Shown piece by piece: positions 35,239 to 43,543 of a stretch of DNA of 64,000 nucleotides. A model generated the notes under the pieces. The model was not told the DNA's origin and ran no database searches. It saw only the letters and a list, made by a program, of their open reading frames with translations. The stretch's first letter is position 1. Each line of letters begins with the position of its first letter. Origin of the DNA: Palsa-504 sp050011155 (GTDB taxonomy: Bacteria; Actinomycetota; Actinomycetes; Streptosporangiales; Streptosporangiaceae); assembly GCA_050011155.1 (NCBI GenBank), contig JBEKJP010000065.1, positions 9,068 through 73,067 on the forward strand, read 5' to 3'. Made by a program: the position numbers and the translations under genes.

Positions 35239-35319
35239 GTGACCGAAAACTTCGACCCTGTCGCGTATAACCGCGCCGCCTGGGATCGCGAGGTGGAGCG
35301 GGGTAACGAGTGGAAGGCC
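35239..35319 (+). pseudogene. 5' stub of a second SAM methyltransferase gene
   Basis: GTG 35239 opens TENFDPVAYNRAAWDREVE then RGNEW, the standard N-terminus of a class I methyltransferase group that normally continues for over 200 residues. TAGTCT (35226-35231) lies seven bases before the GTG, so its leaderless promoter is intact. Homology ends after about 25 codons, where the DNA becomes the 3' end of the oppositely oriented HAD hydrolase gene. Confidence 0.6.
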
Positions 35320-35320
35320 G

Positions 35321-35980
35321 CTACGCCCCGAACAACGGCTCCACCTCCGCGAGCGAGCGGACGACGGTCACTCCCTCCGCGGGCGGCGGCCCGCCGCGCT
35401 CACGCCGGACGATCTGCGCCGCGCGGATGCCCACGGCCACGCTGCCGGCGCAGAACCGGGCCTGGTCGTCCACGAACAGGGCCGCCTCCGGGCTTACCCC
35501 GAGCCGGTCGAGCGCGTACCGGAAGATCTCCGGCGCGGGCTTGGCCGAACGTACCTCGCACGACAGCACCAGTTCGTCGGCGAGCTTGTCCACCCCGGTC
35601 GCCACGAGCATCGCGCGGGTGTTCTCCGTGCAGTTGCTGACGATCGCGATCTTGATGCCGCGATCGGAGAGCCTGGTCAGGAACGGGATCGTGTCGTCGA
35701 ACAGGCGGGCGTTGGCGAGCAGCAGTTCCTGATCCCGCCGCACCGTCGCGGCGACCAGCTCATCGGGAGCCTCGACGCCGCAGTTTCCCATGATGCGGCG
35801 GTACGCCTGCGCCTTGGACATCGAGCCGTCGTTCAGCATGGGGCTGACCAGGTCGTATTCCTGCTGCCAAGCCGTCGGCGAGATCCCGGCCAGAGCCGGC
35901 ACGCCTTGCCTCAACGGTACGAAATCGCAGGTCACGATGGTGTCGTAGGCGTCAACGAGGCAAGCTTCGAGCCGGGGCAC
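35321..35980 (-). CDS. HAD-superfamily hydrolase
   Basis: A 219-residue HAD hydrolase. Motif I is LVDAYDTIV: the nucleophile Asp10 is followed at +2 by Tyr, as in the DAYGTL motif of haloacid dehalogenases, rather than by the second Asp of phosphatases. Motif II is IVSNCTEN, motif III the Lys of RSAKPAPEIF and motif IV the acidic pair in LFVDDQARF. A helical cap lies between motifs I and II (about 25-85). The length is normal. It could be a dehalogenase-like or phosphatase-like enzyme; the substrate is unknown. Its 3' end meets the methyltransferase stub, so the junction lies just beyond its stop. Confidence 0.85.
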   Translation of the reverse strand: MPRLEACLVDAYDTIVTCDFVPLRQGVPALAGISPTAWQQEYDLVSPMLNDGSMSKAQAYRRIMGNCGVEAPDELVAATVRRDQELLLANARLFDDTIPFLTRLSDRGIKIAIVSNCTENTRAMLVATGVDKLADELVLSCEVRSAKPAPEIFRYALDRLGVSPEAALFVDDQARFCAGSVAVGIRAAQIVRRERGGPPPAEGVTVVRSLAEVEPLFGA

Positions 35981-36108
35981 GCCTCTAGCCTACGGACCGG
36001 TGCCCGCCGGCACCACGGCGCGGTCCGTTGGTCACTATCTGTTCACGGCAGTCACCGCGATCGGCCACACTGGTTATGGCAGCCGACCGTTGAGCCTGGG
36101 GAGAGGCC

Positions 36109-36348
36109 GTGTGGCGACGTAAGACGACCGGCGTGATAGCCGTCGTAGCCGGAGTAGTCCTGTTCGTTGCGGGCCTCGTGGATCACGCGTTCGCGGCGCC
36201 CAAGGCGGCGCTGTTGGTCTTCGGTGTCCTGATCGCGGTCTTCGGCGCCGCTGTCGTCTACCAGGGCCGCACCACCGTCCCGGTCCGCTCCCGCATGAGG
36301 CGCCTTCCGGAACGCGGCTCTGGAAGCGGTCGTCCGCCCCTAGGGTGA
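36109..36348 (+). CDS. Small two-helix membrane protein
   Basis: A 79-residue protein with two hydrophobic helices (TTGVIAVVAGVVLFVAGLV and ALLVFGVLIAVFGAAVVY) and a basic, Arg-rich C-terminal tail, suggesting a hairpin with both ends in the cytoplasm. GGGAGAGG lies just upstream of the GTG. The product ends five bases before the next gene start. No family is recognised and no function can be proposed. Confidence 0.6.
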   Translation: MWRRKTTGVIAVVAGVVLFVAGLVDHAFAAPKAALLVFGVLIAVFGAAVVYQGRTTVPVRSRMRRLPERGSGSGRPPLG

Positions 36349-36352
36349 TGGG

Positions 36353-38245
36353 ATGGCGAAGGATTCCATGGACAAGATCTCGGCCGAGTTCTCCCGCTGG
36401 GTGGCGGCTCCGGACCGGAAACTCAGCGGCGAGCCCGCCGCTGACGAGGCCGAGGTGGAGTTGCTGCTCGGGCTGGTGCGAGATCAGCTCGGCCTCGGCG
36501 ATCCGGCCCAGCTGAAGCCAGGTGACCTCGAGGAACTGCTGCTGGACGTCTACCCGCGCAAGGTGACCGTCTTCGACGCCGAGGACACGCGGGACACCAT
36601 CCCCGCGCTGCGCGACCTGCTGGCCTTCCTCACCAGCACGGGGCGGCTGACCGAGCCGGCCGCCCGGCGGCTCGGCCGCGAGCTCGACCAGGTCGCCCCG
36701 CGCTTCGCCGAGGCCGTCATGGACCCGTCGCGCTGGGGCATGGCCCGGTCCCTCACGCAGGCGATGGTCACCGACGGCGTGGACATCGCCGACACGGCCG
36801 CGGTCCAGAACTGGATCGCGGCGTACAACTCGAACGCGCTGGAGACCCAGGAGGACTGGGACGTCGACGAGGAGAACGAGAACCTCAAGGACGCGTTCGG
36901 CCTGCCCGACCGGCTGCCCGCGATACGCCTGCCGGCGCTGGACGAGCTCGCCGCCCTGGCGCGCAAGTCGCCGCTGCTCGCTGCGGTGGCTCGGCTGGCC
37001 GAGTGGTCCGGGCCGCGCCGTGCCGTTGACTCCGAAGGCGAGCTGACCGCTACGGAGACCATCGCGGCCGCCGCGGAGCTCGGCATCGAGATCGGCGACC
37101 CCGCGGCCGTCACGGCCATCGACGACGTGCCGGAACTGGTCCACCTGTGGGAACTGGCCCTGGACGCCGGGTTCCTCGAGGAAGCGGGCGACGACGATGA
37201 CCCCGTGGTCGCGGCCGGCGAGGCGGCCCGCCGGTGGCACTCAGGAACGGACCTGGAGGCGCTGGCGATCTGGTCGGAGGCGCTGACGTTCCTCATGGCG
37301 GAGAGCCTGGAGCTCGACGCCGAGCTCGACGAGGAGCTAGGCGGCGACCTCGACTTCTACGGCGCCGGGATGGGCTTGGTCACCGCGCTGTTCCTGGCGC
37401 GAGGCGAGGGCGTCCTGGTCGCCCTCGCCGACGAGGTGATCCGTGAGGGCGCGACCGGCGACTTGTCAGCCGCCGAGGCCACCCAGACCTGGGCCGCCTG
37501 GACGCAGGCTCACGGCGAACCCACTGAAGTGCTGCTGCGGCGCCTGGCCGAGCTCGGTGCCGTGCGCCTGGACGACGAGGAAGAAGGGCCGGTGACCCGG
37601 CTGACGCCGCTCGGGTCGTGGGCGGTCCGCGAGGAGCTCATCGCGTCCGGGGTGGATGTCCCGCTGCTCCCGCCGCCCGCCGAGATGACGGCCGCCGACC
37701 TGGCCGAGGTAGCGGAAGGCGGGTCCGAGGAGGAGTTCGCCGCCGAGTCCGATGCCTGGCTGGCGTTGCGTGAGCCCGATGCGGCAGCCCGCGAGCTGCT
37801 CGATTTCGCCGCGGCGGCCGCTCCCGCGGAGCGGATGACCGTGGTTACGGTCGTGCGCCGTCTCGGCGACGCGGCCGAGCCGCGATGGCGTGCGGCGCTG
37901 GACGTCCCGGCCCTGCGTCCCTACGCCAAGATGGCGCTCACCGACATCGCTGACGCCGCCCAGCCCGGACTCGAGCCGGAGCCTGGCGACATGGCCTGGC
38001 TGCTGGTCGACCTGCTGGCCGCCGCGCCGGAAGAATTCGAGCCGGGCGAGCTCGCGGCGGAGCTCGCCGAGACCATACCGTCCGGTGCCGGCGAGGTGAT
38101 GTTCGACGCGATGTCGCGACTGCCTCATCCCGACGCCGCGGCCGTGCTCACGCTGATCGGCGAGCAGCATCCCGACAAGAAGACGGCCAAGGCGGCGCGC
38201 CGCTTCGCCTATAAGGCAGCCAGCCGCCTGAACTCAGCCCGCTAA
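36353..38245 (+). CDS. Large acidic protein of unknown function
   Basis: A 630-residue, strongly acidic (Glu/Asp/Ala/Leu-rich), cytoplasmic helical protein I cannot assign. An N-terminal part (about 1-160) resembles other actinobacterial unknowns (KISAEFSRWVAAPDRKLSGE). A middle part ends in a winged-helix-like segment (VTRLTPLGSWAVREELIASG, about 410-435). The last 150 residues repeat short helices in a HEAT-like way (DAMSRLPHPDAAAVLTLIGEQHPD). ATG 36353 has no Shine-Dalgarno sequence. TAGGGT (36341-36346) is six bases upstream, so it may be leaderless. No catalytic motif or membrane segment is seen. Confidence 0.75.
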   Translation: MAKDSMDKISAEFSRWVAAPDRKLSGEPAADEAEVELLLGLVRDQLGLGDPAQLKPGDLEELLLDVYPRKVTVFDAEDTRDTIPALRDLLAFLTSTGRLTEPAARRLGRELDQVAPRFAEAVMDPSRWGMARSLTQAMVTDGVDIADTAAVQNWIAAYNSNALETQEDWDVDEENENLKDAFGLPDRLPAIRLPALDELAALARKSPLLAAVARLAEWSGPRRAVDSEGELTATETIAAAAELGIEIGDPAAVTAIDDVPELVHLWELALDAGFLEEAGDDDDPVVAAGEAARRWHSGTDLEALAIWSEALTFLMAESLELDAELDEELGGDLDFYGAGMGLVTALFLARGEGVLVALADEVIREGATGDLSAAEATQTWAAWTQAHGEPTEVLLRRLAELGAVRLDDEEEGPVTRLTPLGSWAVREELIASGVDVPLLPPPAEMTAADLAEVAEGGSEEEFAAESDAWLALREPDAAARELLDFAAAAAPAERMTVVTVVRRLGDAAEPRWRAALDVPALRPYAKMALTDIADAAQPGLEPEPGDMAWLLVDLLAAAPEEFEPGELAAELAETIPSGAGEVMFDAMSRLPHPDAAAVLTLIGEQHPDKKTAKAARRFAYKAASRLNSAR

Positions 38246-38320
38246 AGCCGTTTTCCTGTCGCCCGCGTTGCGCGGGTTCGGCATGCGGGGTTAACACGCT
38301 GGAAACGCCGGATACCGATC

Positions 38321-40153
38321 ATGACTGGTATGTCGCGTCTTCTCGCTGGTAACGCCGGTCCCGTGCCACCTAGGGGCTACCTTCCGATCGAGGAACACGG
38401 GATCGTCGGCGACTTGCGCACGGTGGCCCTGGTCGGCACCGACGGAACGGTCGACTGGTACTGCCCGTCGAGGTTCGACGCGCCCTCGCTGTTCGGCGCC
38501 CTGCTCGATGCGCGTAAGGGCGGCTACTTCTCGCTGTGGTGCCGCGGCAGCGGCCGGCCCAAGCAGCTGTACCTGCCGGACACCAACATCCTCATGACCC
38601 GGTTCCAGGGGGCCGAGGCGGTCGGCGAGGTCATCGATTTCATGGTGCCCGAGACGAGCCCCACCCGGCGAGCACGGGACCTGCTCGTCCGCCAGGCCCG
38701 TGCGGTCCGCGGCCGGGCCACCTTCGAGCTCGCCTGCCATCCCGCCTTCGACTACGGCCGGGCGCCGCACCAGGTACACCTCGTCGAAGGGGTGGGCGCG
38801 GTGTTCGAGTCCTCGGTCGGCCGCTGCGTGCTGCGAACCAGCGTCGCGCTCAAGGTGGAAGAGTCCGGCGTCGCCGCCACCTTCACCCTGGAGGAAGGCC
38901 AGAGTGTCGACTTCGAGCTGGAATGGAACGGCGAGGTCCGGCCGCTGGCCGAAGGCGAGACGGAAGAGCTGTTCACCCGCACCTCGGATTTCTGGCAGGG
39001 CTGGGTCAGCCAGTCCAGGTACCAGGGGCGCTGGCGGGAGATGGTGCAGCGCTCGGCGCTGGTGCTGAAGCTGCTCGTCTACCATCCGACCGGGGCGCTG
39101 GTGGCGGCGCCGACCACCAGCCTGCCCGAGCAACTCGGCGGCGGCCGGAACTGGGACTACCGGTACAGCTGGCTGCGCGACGCCGCGTTCACCGTGTACG
39201 CACTGATGACGCTCGGCTTCCTGGAGGAAGCCGCGTCGTTCATGGAGTGGGTGCAGCACCGCTGTGAGACCGCTACCCGCGAGCGGGACATCATGATCAT
39301 GTACACCGTGGACGGAGGGGAGGACATCCCCGAGACGGTCCTGGACCACCTCGATGGCTACCAGGGGTCGCGGCCGGTCCGGATCGGCAACAACGCGGTC
39401 GGGCAGCGGCAGATCGACGTATACGGCGAACTGATGGACTCCGTGTACCTCTATAACCGCGAAGTACCTATCTCCTACGACCTGTGGACCGGGCTATGCC
39501 AGCGGCTCGACTGGCTGGCCAAGCACTGGCAGGAGCCGGACGAGGGTATCTGGGAGATCCGCGGCCCGCGGCAGCGCTTCACCTACTCAGCCCTCATGAC
39601 CTGGGTGGCCTACGATCGGGCTGGCCGCCTGGCCCGGGACCGCGGCCTGCCCGGCCCGGTGGAGCGGTGGCGCAAGCTCGCCGCCGCGGCTCACCGGTTC
39701 GTGCAGGAGTCCTGCTGGGATCCCGAGCTGCGCACCTACGTCATGCATCCGGGCAGCAGGCTACTCGACGCCTCGGTCCTGGTGATGCCGCTGGTGAAGT
39801 TCGCCGGCCCGACCGACCCGCGGTTCCTGTCCACCCTCGACCGGATCACCGCCGAACTCAACTCCGACAGCCTCGTCTACCGGTACGCGATCACCGGGCA
39901 CGACGGGATCGCCGACGGCGAGGGCACCTTCAACCTGTGCTCGTTCTGGTACGTCGAAGCTCTGACCCGGGCCGGCCGGGTCAAGGAGGCGCGCATGATA
40001 TTTGAGAAGATGCTCACGTACGCGAACCACCTCGGGCTGTACGCCGAGCAGATCGGCACGTCAGGGGAGGCGTTGGGAAACTTCCCGCAGGCGTTCACTC
40101 ACCTGGCCCTGATCAGCGCGGCCGTCAACCTGGACCGGGCGCTGGACCGCTGA
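38321..40153 (+). CDS. Glycoside hydrolase family 15 enzyme (trehalase/glucoamylase-like)
   Basis: A 610-residue GH15 protein of the actinobacterial type that includes trehalase. The N-terminal beta-sandwich begins YLPIEEHGIVGDLRTVALVG then DWYCPSRFDAPSLFGALLD. The (alpha/alpha)6 barrel starts near residue 240 with GGGRNWDYRYSWLRDAAFTVYAL. Catalytic acids are the Glu of DEGIWEIRG (about 411) and of GLYAEQIG (about 574). There is no signal peptide, so it acts inside the cell, fitting trehalose or glycogen-oligosaccharide turnover. ATG codons at 38321 and 38330 are both possible; neither has a strong ribosome binding site. It stands alone between the acidic unknown and the P450. Confidence 0.88.
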   Translation: MTGMSRLLAGNAGPVPPRGYLPIEEHGIVGDLRTVALVGTDGTVDWYCPSRFDAPSLFGALLDARKGGYFSLWCRGSGRPKQLYLPDTNILMTRFQGAEAVGEVIDFMVPETSPTRRARDLLVRQARAVRGRATFELACHPAFDYGRAPHQVHLVEGVGAVFESSVGRCVLRTSVALKVEESGVAATFTLEEGQSVDFELEWNGEVRPLAEGETEELFTRTSDFWQGWVSQSRYQGRWREMVQRSALVLKLLVYHPTGALVAAPTTSLPEQLGGGRNWDYRYSWLRDAAFTVYALMTLGFLEEAASFMEWVQHRCETATRERDIMIMYTVDGGEDIPETVLDHLDGYQGSRPVRIGNNAVGQRQIDVYGELMDSVYLYNREVPISYDLWTGLCQRLDWLAKHWQEPDEGIWEIRGPRQRFTYSALMTWVAYDRAGRLARDRGLPGPVERWRKLAAAAHRFVQESCWDPELRTYVMHPGSRLLDASVLVMPLVKFAGPTDPRFLSTLDRITAELNSDSLVYRYAITGHDGIADGEGTFNLCSFWYVEALTRAGRVKEARMIFEKMLTYANHLGLYAEQIGTSGEALGNFPQAFTHLALISAAVNLDRALDR

Positions 40154-40197
40154 CCAGCCGACCGGGCTAGCCACGGTACCGCGCGCCATGGAAAAGT

Positions 40198-40211
40198 TAG
40201 AACACGTTCTC
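40198..40211 (+). promoter_or_regulatory. KstR-like operator before the P450 gene
   Basis: TAGAACACGTTCTC matches the KstR (TetR-family, cholesterol catabolism) operator pattern TnnAACnnGTTnnA at all positions except the final A. The arms AGAAC and GTTCT are perfect inverted repeats around AC. It lies 17 bases before the P450 ATG, where a bound repressor would block transcription. No kstR gene is in the window. Confidence 0.6.
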
Positions 40212-40228
40212 ATGGAAGGCGTCGCGCG

Positions 40229-41470
40229 ATGGCTGTTGCCGGGATCGATCTGTCCGCCACCGAGTTCTGGGGCCTGCCGCTGGCCGAGCGCGCGGTGGCT
40301 TTCGCGCGGCTGCGGGCGGAGCCGCGGCCCGTGTTCTTCGAGGAGCCAGAAGTCCCGTTCTCCGAGCAGGGGCCGGGCTACTACGCCCTGGTGAAGCATG
40401 CGGATGTCATCGAGGCGAGCAAGCACCAGGACGTGTTCTGCTCGGGCAAGGGCGCGACCAACATCCCGGACCTGCCGGCCGAGTTCAACGAGTACTTCGG
40501 CTCCATGATCAACATGGACGATCCCAGGCACGCCCGGATGCGGCGGATCGTCTCCCGCGCCTTCAGCCCGCGCCTGATCGCCAAGTTCGAGGACAACGTG
40601 CGCCTCGTGGCCGCCTCGATCATCGACGAGCTGCTGGCCACCGGGCCGTGCGACTTCGTGGCCAACGTCGCGGCCCCGCTGCCCCTGAAGATCATCAACG
40701 ACATGATGGGCATCCCGGACGACCAGTACGACATGGTCCTGGCCAACAGCAACATCATCTTGTCCGGGGCCGATCCCGAGTTCCTCTCCGAGGACATGGA
40801 CCAGGCGGTGATAAAGCTGCTCGGTGCCGGGCAAGCGCTCGCCGAGCTGGTTACCAGCCTGGCCGCCGAGCGCGCGCAGGCTCCCGCCGACGACCTGGTC
40901 TCCGCGCTGGTCACCGCCAACATCGACGGGGAGCAGCTGACCAGCGCCGAGCTCGCCTCGTTCTTCATCTTGCTGGTCGTGGCGGGGAACGAGACCACCC
41001 GCACCGCGCTGTCGCACGCGCTGATGCTCTTCACCGAGTATCCCGACCAGCGGGCTCTGCTCCTCGCCGACATGGACGGCCTGATCGACAGCGCGGTCGA
41101 GGAGGTCGTCCGCTACGCCTCGCCGGTCGTCTTCATGCGCCGCACCCTGACCCGGGACTACACCATGAACGGGCAGGACTACCGCAAGGACGACAAGGCG
41201 GTGCTGTACTACTACTCGGCCAACCGCGATGAGGCCGTGTTCGAAGACCCGGAGCGCTTCGACATCACCCGCTCGCCCAACCCGCACGTCGGGTTCGGCG
41301 GCCCGGGTCGGCACTACTGCCTCGGCGCCCACCTGGCCCGGCGCGAGCTCAAGGTCATGCTGCGCGAGTTGCTCACCCGGGTTCCCGACATCACCGCGGG
41401 CGAGCCGGATCGCCTGCTGTCCAGCTTCGTCAACGGGATCAAGCGCCTGCCCTGTACCTTCGGCGGCTGA
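40229..41470 (+). CDS. Cytochrome P450, CYP124-like
   Basis: A 413-residue soluble P450. The I-helix is FFILLVVAGNETTR (about 247-260), the ExxR is in VEEVVRYASPVVFMRRTL, and the heme ligand Cys364 is in HVGFGGPGRHYCLGAHLARR. Several segments follow CYP124 of M. tuberculosis closely (EYFGSMI-DDPRH, ASFFILLVVAGNETTR, ASPVV-MRRTLT), a family that omega-hydroxylates methyl-branched lipids and cholesterol-derived substrates. The substrate here is inferred only. No ferredoxin gene is adjacent. GGAAGG lies ten bases before the ATG, and a KstR-like operator lies between the -20 and -30 positions from the start codon. A bidirectional hairpin follows the stop. Confidence 0.92.
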   Translation: MAVAGIDLSATEFWGLPLAERAVAFARLRAEPRPVFFEEPEVPFSEQGPGYYALVKHADVIEASKHQDVFCSGKGATNIPDLPAEFNEYFGSMINMDDPRHARMRRIVSRAFSPRLIAKFEDNVRLVAASIIDELLATGPCDFVANVAAPLPLKIINDMMGIPDDQYDMVLANSNIILSGADPEFLSEDMDQAVIKLLGAGQALAELVTSLAAERAQAPADDLVSALVTANIDGEQLTSAELASFFILLVVAGNETTRTALSHALMLFTEYPDQRALLLADMDGLIDSAVEEVVRYASPVVFMRRTLTRDYTMNGQDYRKDDKAVLYYYSANRDEAVFEDPERFDITRSPNPHVGFGGPGRHYCLGAHLARRELKVMLRELLTRVPDITAGEPDRLLSSFVNGIKRLPCTFGG

Positions 41471-41490
41471 GCAACTTCGGCGGCTGAAAA

Positions 41491-41552
41491 GCAAGGGGCC
41501 CGCCTCCGCATAGCCGGGCTGTGGTGCTAGACGGAGGCGGGCGCGCCCTTGC
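41491..41552. terminator. Bidirectional hairpin between convergent genes
   Basis: Arms GCAAGGGGCCCGCCTCCG (41491-41508) and the complementary 41532-41552 pair over about 18 bases with a three-base bulge and a loop of about 23 bases. The hairpin lies between the convergent P450 and Crp-family genes and would serve both. Confidence 0.7.
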
Positions 41553-41554
41553 GC

Positions 41555-42349
41555 TCAATCATCGGTCCAGTCGCCCGCGACGTTCTGGTAAAAGTACGGT
41601 TTTGCGTCGGCTAACTCGGTGACTTCGCGCAAGCCGGCGATGTCCGTGATGATGAGCTGCTGGTATCCGGTCTCGACCAGGCCCGCCTCGCGCATGGCGC
41701 GCAGCGCCTTGTGGACCGTCGTGTCCGCGGCTCCGACCAGCTCGCCGAGCTCTTTCTGGGTGAGGTCGAGGTCGATGACGATGCCGTTCTCATGCGGTCG
41801 CCCGTATCCGGTGGCGAGCTCGTCGAGGACGTGGGCGACCCGGACCCGCACCGAGTTGCAGCTGATGTCGACGCGGTGCTGAGTGGCCATCCGCAGCCTG
41901 TCGCCGATGACACGGCTGAGCGCCAGCGCGGCCTCCGGGTACCGGCGCAGGAATCCCTCGAAGTCCGCGCTCCTGATGACGTTCAGCCGGGCCGGACCGC
42001 AGGTGGCCACGGTCGCCGACCGCGGCTTCTTGTCGATCGCGCCCAGCTCGCCGACGATATCTCCGGTCACGCGGATGGCCAGCAGTGATTCGCGCCCGTT
42101 CCCGGCCCGGCCGATGACCTTGGTAACCGCCGACCTGAGCAAGATGACATGCGTCGATAGCTCTCCCTCGCGCATGAGGACCCGCGGTTCCTGGTACTCG
42201 ACGGCCGTCCCGATATCGAGGAGCGCGACGCGCGTCGCGGCCGGGAGGAGGCCAAGCAGGCTCCCGGCCGGCCATTCGGGATCCTTGCCGGGCGCACGCG
42301 CGGACGGCGCACCTGTCGTCATCGCGGCGGTCCCCACCAGCTCGGCCAT
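41555..42349 (-). CDS. Crp/Fnr-family transcription regulator
   Basis: A 264-residue regulator. The cyclic-nucleotide-type beta-roll spans about residues 28-150 (PRVLMREGELSTHVILL; GDIVGELGAIDKKPRSATV), where the usual PFGE-like cassette is replaced by GDIVGELGAI with Arg near SATV. The dimer helix and DNA-binding winged helix follow, with LTQKELGELVGAADTTVHKALRAMREAGLV (about 195-225). cAMP binding is possible but unproven. It starts at ATG 42349, five bases after the Uma2 stop; a second ATG at 42322 has GGGGA upstream and may be the real start. It forms a minus-strand pair with the Uma2 gene. Confidence 0.88.
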   Translation of the reverse strand: MAELVGTAAMTTGAPSARAPGKDPEWPAGSLLGLLPAATRVALLDIGTAVEYQEPRVLMREGELSTHVILLRSAVTKVIGRAGNGRESLLAIRVTGDIVGELGAIDKKPRSATVATCGPARLNVIRSADFEGFLRRYPEAALALSRVIGDRLRMATQHRVDISCNSVRVRVAHVLDELATGYGRPHENGIVIDLDLTQKELGELVGAADTTVHKALRAMREAGLVETGYQQLIITDIAGLREVTELADAKPYFYQNVAGDWTDD

Positions 42350-42354
42350 TCAGT

Positions 42355-42927
42355 TCAGCCGGGCAGGCTGACCAGCTGGGCTGGCCTGATCGTCATCGGG
42401 AACGGGATCTGCGCGTGGTACTGCTCGGCCCCGATGACATGGGCGGTCTGCTCGTAGGCGCCCGAGCGCAGCTCGAAGACGATCAGCTCGGGGCGATCGG
42501 AGTCCGGCTCGACGATCCAGTAGGCGGGGATGCCGAAGCCCTCGTAGATGTCCTTCTTCCGGTTCCGGTCGTAAAGCCGGGTCCGAGGCGAGGCGATCTC
42601 CACCGCTAGCACCGGCGGGCTTTCCTCGAAAAAGGTATCCATCGTGTCGGCGCGCACCACCGCGACGTCGGGGACCCGGTGCTGGACCCGGCTGATGTTG
42701 ACGCCGACGCCGGCGAGGACCTCGAATTCGGCCGGACAAGCCGCGCTCAGCAGGACCGCCAGGCGGGTGACCGCGAGCTGGTGCAGTCGGGACGGAGCCG
42801 GGGACACGATGAGGATCCCGTCATCGAGCTCGTAGCGGAACTCGTCGTCGGGCATGTTCTCCATGTCCTCGACGGTCAGCATCCGGTCCTGGCCAGACCA
42901 GAAGTCCGGAGTGGTCATGACACCCAT
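42355..42927 (-). CDS. Uma2-family (DUF820) putative endonuclease
   Basis: A 190-residue protein of the Uma2/DUF820 family with a PD-(D/E)xK-like restriction fold. Landmarks are MTVEDMENMPDD-type start LTVEDMENMPDDEFRYELDDG, VPDVAVVRAD (first Asp), then LAVEIASPRTRLYDRNRKKD (Glu and Lys), and YWIVEPDSDRPELIVFEL. The family is abundant in actinobacteria and cyanobacteria, and its biological role is unsettled. AAGGAGGG lies five bases before the ATG. It is followed at once by the Crp-family gene, probably in the same transcript. Confidence 0.88.
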   Translation of the reverse strand: MGVMTTPDFWSGQDRMLTVEDMENMPDDEFRYELDDGILIVSPAPSRLHQLAVTRLAVLLSAACPAEFEVLAGVGVNISRVQHRVPDVAVVRADTMDTFFEESPPVLAVEIASPRTRLYDRNRKKDIYEGFGIPAYWIVEPDSDRPELIVFELRSGAYEQTAHVIGAEQYHAQIPFPMTIRPAQLVSLPG

Positions 42928-42989
42928 GGTGCCCTCCTTCTGTCATGGCCGCTACCGTGCCAGCCAGCACTGACATTTCGGCCTCAGGA

Positions 42990-43463
42990 TCAGCTGGCCA
43001 GGAGCCCCCGGATCAGGTCGGCGAGCCCGTGCGGCCAGATCACCTCGTCGGTGGCGTCCAGCTCGGCCAGCGTCCACCAGTGCCAGGCGGCGATCCCGTC
43101 CGAGACGTGCATCGCGGCCACCTCGCCGAGCTCACGGCCCGCGGCCTCGACCCGGGCCGCGAAGAGCCGCTCGTGCTGCCGCACGATCACGTCGCCGTAT
43201 CCCATCACCAGCGTGTGCTCGAGCACCTCGGGTCCGAGCGCCACGTCGGTCCATCCGGTCTCCTCGGCCAGCTCCCGCCGCGCCCCGGCCCGGTAGTCCT
43301 CGCCCTCGTTCAGCCCGCCGCCCGGCGTGGACCAGTGCCTGCCGTTGGGCGGCCCGTCGTCGTACCGGAACAGGAGCACCCGGTCCTGCGGGTCGAGCAC
43401 GATCACCCGTCCGGCCCGCCGCAGCCGCGGCGGGGCCGCAGCCCGGTCGCCGGTTTCCTCCAC
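42990..43463 (-). CDS. NUDIX hydrolase
   Basis: A 157-residue NUDIX protein. The box is complete: GGGLNEGEDYRAGARRELAEETGW (G-x5-E-x7-REUxEExGU, about residues 50-73). The N-terminal strand is RAGRVIVLDPQDRVLLFRYDD, and the C-terminal part has AAWHWWTLAELDATDEVIWP, common in actinobacterial NUDIX proteins of unknown substrate. I start it at GTG 43463. GATAAT (43471-43476) is exactly seven bases upstream, giving a leaderless transcript. ATG codons at 43472 and 43502 would lie before or on the promoter. Confidence 0.85.
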   Translation of the reverse strand: MEETGDRAAAPPRLRRAGRVIVLDPQDRVLLFRYDDGPPNGRHWSTPGGGLNEGEDYRAGARRELAEETGWTDVALGPEVLEHTLVMGYGDVIVRQHERLFAARVEAAGRELGEVAAMHVSDGIAAWHWWTLAELDATDEVIWPHGLADLIRGLLAS

Positions 43464-43543
43464 GATGTCCATTATCCCAGGCCGCCCCTGCCCGGATGAC
43501 ATGATGGGCGCGGACCGCCACGTCGACCTGGGGGAGCCGGGCC

